Shown here one piece after another: positions 59,495 to 64,000 of a DNA stretch of 64,000 bases (positions are counted from its first letter, which is position 1; each line of letters begins with the position of its first letter). The stretch lies in NCBI RefSeq assembly GCF_017352155.2, contig NZ_CP071462.1, positions 2,976,001-3,040,000 of the forward strand, written 5' to 3'. Source of the stretch: Haloterrigena alkaliphila. Its GTDB lineage: Archaea; Halobacteriota; Halobacteria; Halobacteriales; Natrialbaceae. Made by a program: the position numbers and the translations under genes. The notes below the pieces were generated by a model that saw nothing but the letters and a program-made list of their open reading frames with translations, was not told the DNA's origin and did no database searches.

Positions 59495-59500
59495 TATAAA
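59495..59500 (-). promoter_or_regulatory. TATA element of the methylaspartate operon
   Basis: TTTATA on the minus strand within AGGTTTATAGTGG, 30 nt before the sigma subunit ATG. Confidence 0.6.
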
Positions 59501-59542
59501 CCTAATGATCTTCCATGATAATACTCCTTAAACATCCTAACA

Positions 59543-59559
59543 GCGTCCCTATGGGACGC
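59543..59559. promoter_or_regulatory. palindrome between the divergent methylaspartate-cycle genes
   Basis: GCGTCCC-TAT-GGGACGC, a perfect 7-bp inverted repeat centred in the 154-bp divergent region. It lies about 50 nt upstream of the operon TATA box and about 63 nt upstream of the CoA-transferase ATG. It could bind one regulator controlling both directions. Confidence 0.5.
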
Positions 59560-59621
59560 GTTCACAAGTACATGATCAATGGTAAGGGTTTTGGTACTGG
59601 TTTGGGAAGAGAGTCGTACAT

Positions 59622-60794
59622 ATGGGAGCGCTTTCGAATTTGCGCGTGCTGGATCTGACCCAGGTGCTGGCCGGGCCGTACTGCACGATGTTGCTCGCCG
59701 ATATGGGCGCGGACGTCGTCAAAATCGAGCGGCCGGGCGGGGACATGATCCGGTCCAACCCGCCGTTCGTCGACGATCCGGAGGGAGAGGCCTACGGCGG
59801 CTACTTCCAGAGCGTCAACCGCGGCAAGAGGAGCATCGAGCTGAATCTCGGCGACGAGGAGGACCGCGCGGACTTCCTCTCGCTGGTCGAGGAAGCCGAC
59901 GTCGTCGTCGAGAACTACCGCTCGGGGACGATGGAGAAGTACGATCTGGGCTACGAGACCCTCAAAGAATACAACGAAGACATCATCTACTCCTCGATTC
60001 GCGGCTTCGGCGACCCGCGGACGGGCGAAACCCACCGGCAAGGGCAGCCCTCCTTCGACCTCATCGCGCAGGCGCTGGGCGGCGTCATGGAGACCACCGG
60101 CCAGCCCGACGGCCCGCCGACGAAGACCGGCCCCGGCGTCGGCGACCTCTTCACCGCGACGCTGAACTGCATCGGCATCCTCGCCGCCGTGAACCACCGC
60201 GAACAGACCGGCGAGGGCCAGTACGTCGATACCGCCATGTACGATTCGATGATCAGCTTCACCGAGCGCGCCATCTACCAGCAGTCCTACACCGGCGAGG
60301 CGCCGACCCGACGGGGCAACTCCCATCCCACGCTGTTCCCCTACAACGCCTTCGAAACCGACGACGGCTACGCCGTCATCGCCGCGTTCAACAACAACCA
60401 CTGGGCCGAACTCTGTGATATCATGGGCCGCGAGGAACTCGCCGAGGAGTATCCCACGACCGCCGAGCGCCTCGAGAACCGCGACCTCCTCCGGGACGAA
60501 ATCGCCGACTGGACGCTCGAACAGACGAACGAGGAACTCGTCGGGAAACTCGAGGGCCGCGTCCCGGCCGCCAAGGTCCAGACGACCGAGGAGATCTTCG
60601 ACGATCCACACATCCACGCGCGCGACATGCTCGTGCCGGTCGAACAGCCCGGCGCCGACCGCGACGTCGAGATCGCGGGCAACCCGATCAAGATGAGCGA
60701 GACGACGCCCCAGCCCCGCGGTCGCGCACCCTTGCTGGACGAACACCGCGAGGAGATTTTGGGCGAGGAAGCGGAGACGACGGCGGACGACTGA
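59622..60794 (+). CDS. mct: mesaconate CoA-transferase (CaiB/BaiF family III)
   Basis: A 390-residue family III CoA-transferase that moves CoA from succinyl-CoA to mesaconate. LRVLDLTQVLAGPYCTMLLADMGADVVKIERP is the family N-terminus, FDLIAQALGGVMETTGQPDGPPTKTGPGVGDLFTA holds the catalytic Asp175, and REQTGEGQYVDTAMYD the following strand-helix. The glutamate mutase genes lie on the other side of a shared promoter region, which, with mch and mal, defines mesaconate as the substrate. It ends the metabolic block; accessory genes follow. Confidence 0.92.
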   Translation: MGALSNLRVLDLTQVLAGPYCTMLLADMGADVVKIERPGGDMIRSNPPFVDDPEGEAYGGYFQSVNRGKRSIELNLGDEEDRADFLSLVEEADVVVENYRSGTMEKYDLGYETLKEYNEDIIYSSIRGFGDPRTGETHRQGQPSFDLIAQALGGVMETTGQPDGPPTKTGPGVGDLFTATLNCIGILAAVNHREQTGEGQYVDTAMYDSMISFTERAIYQQSYTGEAPTRRGNSHPTLFPYNAFETDDGYAVIAAFNNNHWAELCDIMGREELAEEYPTTAERLENRDLLRDEIADWTLEQTNEELVGKLEGRVPAAKVQTTEEIFDDPHIHARDMLVPVEQPGADRDVEIAGNPIKMSETTPQPRGRAPLLDEHREEILGEEAETTADD

Positions 60795-60866
60795 GCGACC
60801 GATTACCGCTCGATTCGGTAGCTGGATTGCTCCGTTCGAAAACGGATTCTGACTTCGGGCGGCGAG

Positions 60867-61376
60867 CTAACAGTTGCACACACCACCCTCTCGAATCTGG
60901 TCTCTGACGTGGTCGTGTATCTCGCGAGTCAGCGATTGCATGGCGTCAGCCTGCTCTTTCGTCGGCTGTTTCCCACCGTAGTAGCTGTCCGTCCGGTTCT
61001 CGGTGTACAGCCCCCTGAGTTCATCCGTCGTCGACCGCGAGAGAAGCGCGAGTTCCGATGCACGATCGTAACAGTACGTATGATCGTGGAAGTCTTGCAA
61101 TTCGTCTCCACCTTCTGCAAGTGCGTACGCCTCTATCGACCGTTCGATAGCCCCGAAACAGAGTTCGATGGTTGCAGTATAATAACCGTCGCCGCCGATT
61201 CGTTCGACGGCACGAAGCAGCGTACACCCTTTCGTGAGTTGGGCCTTCCAGGCGTCGTCCGTATCGATCGTCTCCTCGTACGTCGGGATGCCGTGTCCTT
61301 CCTCGTTGAACGCGTCGACGGCGGTCTCGAGTGCGTCTTTGATCGCGTTCGGATCGGACCCGTCACTCATCTGCAT
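60867..61376 (-). CDS. HEPN domain protein (candidate toxin of a HEPN-MNT pair)
   Basis: A 169-residue alpha-helical protein. TIELCFGAIERSIEAYALAEGGDELQDFHDHTYCYDRASEL matches the HEPN core, RGLYTENRTDSYYGG is the conserved helix with Arg and Tyr, and LTREIHDHVRDQI carries R-x4-H, the RNase motif. In known pairs the HEPN protein is a toxin, and the MNT nucleotidyltransferase AMPylates it to neutralise it. The gene overlaps the end of the upstream MNT gene. Starts at 61376 (ATG) or 61370 are both possible. Toxin activity here is inference. Confidence 0.75.
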   Translation of the reverse strand: MQMSDGSDPNAIKDALETAVDAFNEEGHGIPTYEETIDTDDAWKAQLTKGCTLLRAVERIGGDGYYTATIELCFGAIERSIEAYALAEGGDELQDFHDHTYCYDRASELALLSRSTTDELRGLYTENRTDSYYGGKQPTKEQADAMQSLTREIHDHVRDQIREGGVCNC

Positions 61377-62058
61377 CACCGCCCTGACGGATCACGTTCC
61401 GAACCGTTCCGAAGTCCTCGGTTTCGTAGAGCGTGATCCCGTCTCGCAGGATTTCTCGGAGTTCGGAGAGGTAGTTCGGAACCGCCTGCAGCGCTTCGAC
61501 GTCGATCTCGTACGCGTACCGGCTACCGTCGAACGATTCCTCCTCGAGGTGGTGGCGGATTCGATTCGCTTCCCGCTGGGCTTCCATTCGACCGTCCTCG
61601 ACCAGCACCCAGAGATCGATATCGCTTCGTCGATCGGCCTCGCCTCGAGCCACGCTCCCGTACAGGACGATTCCGATCACGTCGTCCAGTTCGTCCGCGA
61701 GCGTCTCTACAGCCGTCCGTACGGGCGCGTGGAACTCCGATTGGGGGATCTGGAAATACGGATCGTCGGGGACGTAGAGCCGGTCTCGGTTGATCCGTAC
61801 CAACCGTTTCCGGCCTTTCCGTTCCGCGGTGACGAGATCGTTACTCGAGAGCACATCGACCGCGGTAGAAACGCTCGGTCTCGAGTGATCGACCGCGTTC
61901 GCGAGCTCCGTCATCGAGAACTCGGTGTCCGGATTCCGACTTAAAAGTGAGAGAATGTCGTCGATAACCTCACTTCGGAACAGCCTGCCGTCCTCGACCG
62001 GGATATCGAGGGTTATGGTCGTCTGATCCGTCGACGACGTGTTCGGTTTCGTTTTCAT
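61363..62058 (-). CDS. MNT-type nucleotidyltransferase fused to an N-terminal HTH
   Basis: A 231-residue protein. Residues ~25-95 form a winged HTH (SEVIDDILSLLSRNPDTEFSMTELANAVDHSRPSVSTAVDVLSSNDL), and residues ~105-200 a minimal nucleotidyltransferase with GIVLYGSVARGEADRRSDIDLWVLVED, the GS-x-x-x-G and DxD of the pol-beta superfamily. In HEPN-MNT systems MNT is the antitoxin; the HTH may let it repress its own promoter. The gene overlaps the downstream HEPN gene by 14 nt. A TATA box 29 nt upstream supports the ATG at 62058. Confidence 0.85.
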   Translation of the reverse strand: MKTKPNTSSTDQTTITLDIPVEDGRLFRSEVIDDILSLLSRNPDTEFSMTELANAVDHSRPSVSTAVDVLSSNDLVTAERKGRKRLVRINRDRLYVPDDPYFQIPQSEFHAPVRTAVETLADELDDVIGIVLYGSVARGEADRRSDIDLWVLVEDGRMEAQREANRIRHHLEEESFDGSRYAYEIDVEALQAVPNYLSELREILRDGITLYETEDFGTVRNVIRQGGDADE

Positions 62059-62083
62059 TGTAAGGGATATCCTACGCTATCTA

Positions 62084-62090
62084 CTTATAG
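62084..62090 (-). promoter_or_regulatory. TATA element of the MNT-HEPN operon
   Basis: CTATAAG on the minus strand, centred 29 nt before the ATG. A GGATATCC palindrome (62065-62072) lies between it and the gene and could be the binding site for the HTH part of the antitoxin. Confidence 0.5.
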
Positions 62091-62211
62091 TTTATACCAT
62101 ACTCGGGAGTAGCTTATATACTACTGTCCGTTCTCGATCGAGTTCGGCCGGACATCTCGAGACGGTTTCAACGGCAAGTCATCCGAGCGCGGCAGCCGTC
62201 CCGCGAGGTCG

Positions 62212-62255
62212 GACTGGATACTGTCGGTATCCACGGACACTGCCAGTATCCAGTC
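62212..62255. other. 12-bp inverted repeat in a 357-bp gap
   Basis: GACTGGATACTG (62212-62223) and CAGTATCCAGTC (62244-62255) are exact inverted repeats, 20-nt loop. The gap 62059-62415 between the MNT promoter and the nuclease gene holds only the promoter, this repeat and no gene I can support; a minus-strand frame at 62121-62342 has no recognisable similarity. Confidence 0.4.
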
Positions 62256-62415
62256 GGTGACGTGTGATCGAACGGCTACCGTCTCGAGCCACCCTCCCCT
62301 ACCAATTGATCCTCGATGTGACAGGCACAAGTCAGGCGACACTGTCGAAGCAGCTACATTCGAACTTCAATCTCTTCTCCGACCGATAACTCGACGAACG
62401 GTTCAAAGCAGTAGG

Positions 62416-63762
62416 TTACAGGATCTCTCGAAGTATATGCTCGAGATTGCGCTCCAACTCCGAGGCCTGCAGAATCGTCACCGGGTTCTCGGCCTGTTCC
62501 TCGAGCGAGGGTGACTCGTCGTCGCGGTCCTGCACGACGAGAAGCCCGTTCCACCCCGAGCCGAAGTAGTCCTCCTCGTCGGGACCGAAGACGTGCTCCT
62601 CGTTGACTCGGAGGAATGCGAGGTACTCCAGCGTCTCCTTGATCCCCCGACGGATCGTGTCGACGTTGGTGCTATTTTTGACCTCGACGATCAGGTACTC
62701 GTGCTGATCGTCGTTCTCGGAGATGATCTCGAGGACGATCACGTCCGGGCGGCCGGTATGATTTCTGAACTCCCGATCGAAGTAGTCGTTCGCGATCTCC
62801 TGGGCCTCGAGTTGGACCTTGTCCGTCCGCGAGAGATGTTCCTCTTCTTCGTCGGGTTCCGCGACGAACGACAGGTTTCGATCGCCCGCGGAGTTGTCGT
62901 GATAGAGGACGATTTCCTTCTCGTCTTCGAACCGCGCAACTTCTTGCCGTCCCGTCGCGATCGTCTTGTACGTCGGCTGGCTCCCCCGCAGTCGCTCGAG
63001 TGTCGCGACGAACCGGAAGAGGACGAACAGTTCGAACAGCGAGTCCTGATCGTCGGGCGCGATCGCCGTCTCCTCGAGTAGCTCACGGATCGCGTCGGCG
63101 TCTCCGTTGAACAGTCGCTCTCGAACTCTGAGGAGCGACGCGGCCTCGCGATACACGGCGTGGCGCGAATTCGCGGCGGTCGTGAGCATTCGTTCCGTCG
63201 GTTCGTAGGTGTCCGGGTCGCGAATTCGTCGGATGTGGACGTTTCGCTCGACGATGCGCTGGAGTTCGTCGATCAGATCCTCGCTTCCTTTCCACGTCTC
63301 CCGTACCCAGTCGTAGTCGCCGCGGAGGTACTCCTCGGCCTCGCGAATCGTCGTGTGGACGATCGAGATCAGTCGTTTGAGAACGATGTTCTCGGGGATG
63401 TCGTAATCGATCGTCCGATCGTCGCAGACGAAGACCGACCGGTCTCGGGGGTGTTCGGAATACCGCTTTTTGATCGTCTCGTTCCAGTTGATTCGGCCGT
63501 CGACCGTCCCGCGCCGGGTCCGTGACGTCGTCCGCGTTTCGGTTCGGATGCTCCGCAAGTGGGTGGAGAGGTCCCGCACGAAATCGACGACGTCGGATTT
63601 GAGGACGAAGTGCAGATCGAGAAGAAGTTCGTACTCCTCGAACCGCTCGTCCAACTGCTCGGGTTTGATCGACTCCGCCAGTTCGCGCTCGGGAAACGAG
63701 CCTCGCATCACGTGCGCGAGGATGTCCTCGGTCAGTTGATCGAGGAGTTCCTCCCTATTCAT
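62416..63762 (-). CDS. DUF2357-like PD-(D/E)XK nuclease domain protein
   Basis: A 448-residue protein. The N-terminal part (RGTVDGRINWNETIKKRYSEHPRDRSVFVCDDRTIDYDIPENIVLKRLISIVHTTI) resembles DUF2357/COG1700 proteins of McrBC-type restriction systems. The C-terminal domain has RPDVIVLEIISEN then YLIVEVKNSTNVDTIRRGIKETLEYLAFLR, fitting the PD-(D/E)XK core: Asp, E-x-K, and a helix. It probably cuts DNA as part of a defence module. Its start overlaps the upstream gene by 8 nt, so the two are coupled. Confidence 0.6.
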   Translation of the reverse strand: MNREELLDQLTEDILAHVMRGSFPERELAESIKPEQLDERFEEYELLLDLHFVLKSDVVDFVRDLSTHLRSIRTETRTTSRTRRGTVDGRINWNETIKKRYSEHPRDRSVFVCDDRTIDYDIPENIVLKRLISIVHTTIREAEEYLRGDYDWVRETWKGSEDLIDELQRIVERNVHIRRIRDPDTYEPTERMLTTAANSRHAVYREAASLLRVRERLFNGDADAIRELLEETAIAPDDQDSLFELFVLFRFVATLERLRGSQPTYKTIATGRQEVARFEDEKEIVLYHDNSAGDRNLSFVAEPDEEEEHLSRTDKVQLEAQEIANDYFDREFRNHTGRPDVIVLEIISENDDQHEYLIVEVKNSTNVDTIRRGIKETLEYLAFLRVNEEHVFGPDEEDYFGSGWNGLLVVQDRDDESPSLEEQAENPVTILQASELERNLEHILREIL

Positions 63763-64000
63763 TCTCGGCCAGCGTGACCTGCAGCATCTCTCGAGCAGCC
63801 TGCTCGAGTAGCGAGTCGTCGATTTCCCTGACGGCCGCGATATCGCGGACGATCTGTCGTCGCTTCGGAACGCCCTCGAGTTGCGGGAAGATATAGCTGA
63901 TAACGGCCTGCGTGAGGTGGTACTCGAGGGCCGATTCGGGGTGCTGGTCCACGTACCGGAGGACGTCCTCCACGATCGCCGGTCCGATCGATCGCTCCTC
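63755..64000 (-). CDS. C-terminal end of a gene coupled to the nuclease
   Basis: The frame is open to the window edge, so this is partial: 81 residues ending ...LLEQAAREMLQVTLAENE. A GTG at 63973 lies inside the frame and is probably not the start. YHLTQAVISYIFPQLEGVPKRRQIVRDIAAV resembles the helical tail of McrB-like AAA+ proteins (the PQLEG segment), fitting a McrB-McrC-like pair, but too little is present to be sure. Confidence 0.5.
   Translation of the reverse strand, partial: EERSIGPAIVEDVLRYVDQHPESALEYHLTQAVISYIFPQLEGVPKRRQIVRDIAAVREIDDSLLEQAAREMLQVTLAENE

Noticed and set aside
62121-62342. 73-residue minus-strand frame as a possible gene
   Set aside because: It spans the inverted repeat, has no recognisable domain and no TATA at a proper distance; may be a remnant but cannot be supported.

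Overview
The window looks like chromosomal DNA of a haloarchaeon. The evidence is GC-rich coding with strong G/C third positions, very acidic proteins, leaderless genes with a TATA element about 27 nt before the start codon, a HalX response regulator, a UPF0212 protein, an archaeal proteasome beta subunit and a complete methylaspartate-cycle cluster. Its overall character resembles Natrialba/Natrinema/Haloterrigena-type genomes, but this genus-level guess is inference only.

Layout. 1-9.9 kb: end of a TctA-like transporter, an iron alcohol dehydrogenase, BtpA, an old yellow enzyme, MscS, a peroxiredoxin-like protein, a very acidic unknown, an Lrp regulator coupled to an aminotransferase, and DUF1097. 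10-16.5 kb: Eis-like acetyltransferase, a sensor kinase that has lost its catalytic residues, facing a HalX response regulator, and purL carrying a hairpin-rich insertion. 16.6-20 kb: a redox group (TetR, compact FAD oxidoreductase, pirin, HxlR regulator, flavin reductase) with a shared palindromic operator. 20.9-28 kb: an ABC exporter with one permease fused to a PrsW-like membrane domain, then a Tat-exported penicillin-acylase-type hydrolase. 28.6-42 kb: mostly housekeeping genes (aldo/keto reductase, HTH regulators, UPF0212, psmB, Gfo/Idh and ThuA, eIF2B-like, Mrp ATPase, UDG). At 42.16 kb lies a tRNA-Ser(UGA) followed by displaced copies of its own 3' end. 42.5-49 kb: a six-gene minus-strand run (lipid kinase, SDR, VKOR/SPW protein, GH15, SPW protein, Csp-like Cys-rich protein). 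49-54 kb: membrane-bound winged-helix protein, formate/nitrite-type channel, a decayed membrane gene, CNNM/HlyC protein and tandem UspA.

54.1-60.8 kb: the methylaspartate cycle. Glutamate mutase (two subunits), methylaspartate ammonia-lyase, mesaconyl-CoA hydratase and beta-methylmalyl-CoA lyase lie on the minus strand. Mesaconate CoA-transferase is divergent, and a perfect palindrome sits in the shared promoter region. Together they convert glutamate through methylaspartate, mesaconate and mesaconyl-CoA to glyoxylate and propionyl-CoA for acetyl-CoA assimilation. From 60.8 kb to the right edge the content becomes accessory/defence-like: a HEPN gene with an HTH-fused nucleotidyltransferase, then a DUF2357-like PD-(D/E)XK nuclease overlapping a gene that leaves the window.

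The least expected structures are (1) five copies of a dispersed intergenic element with conserved termini and hairpins whose 3-nt loops vary while the stems stay fixed, with the same hairpin class inside purL; (2) a 12-fixed-base operator, TTTACC-N4-GGTAAA, at three promoters; and (3) direct and inverted copies of the tRNA-Ser 3' end next to the tRNA.
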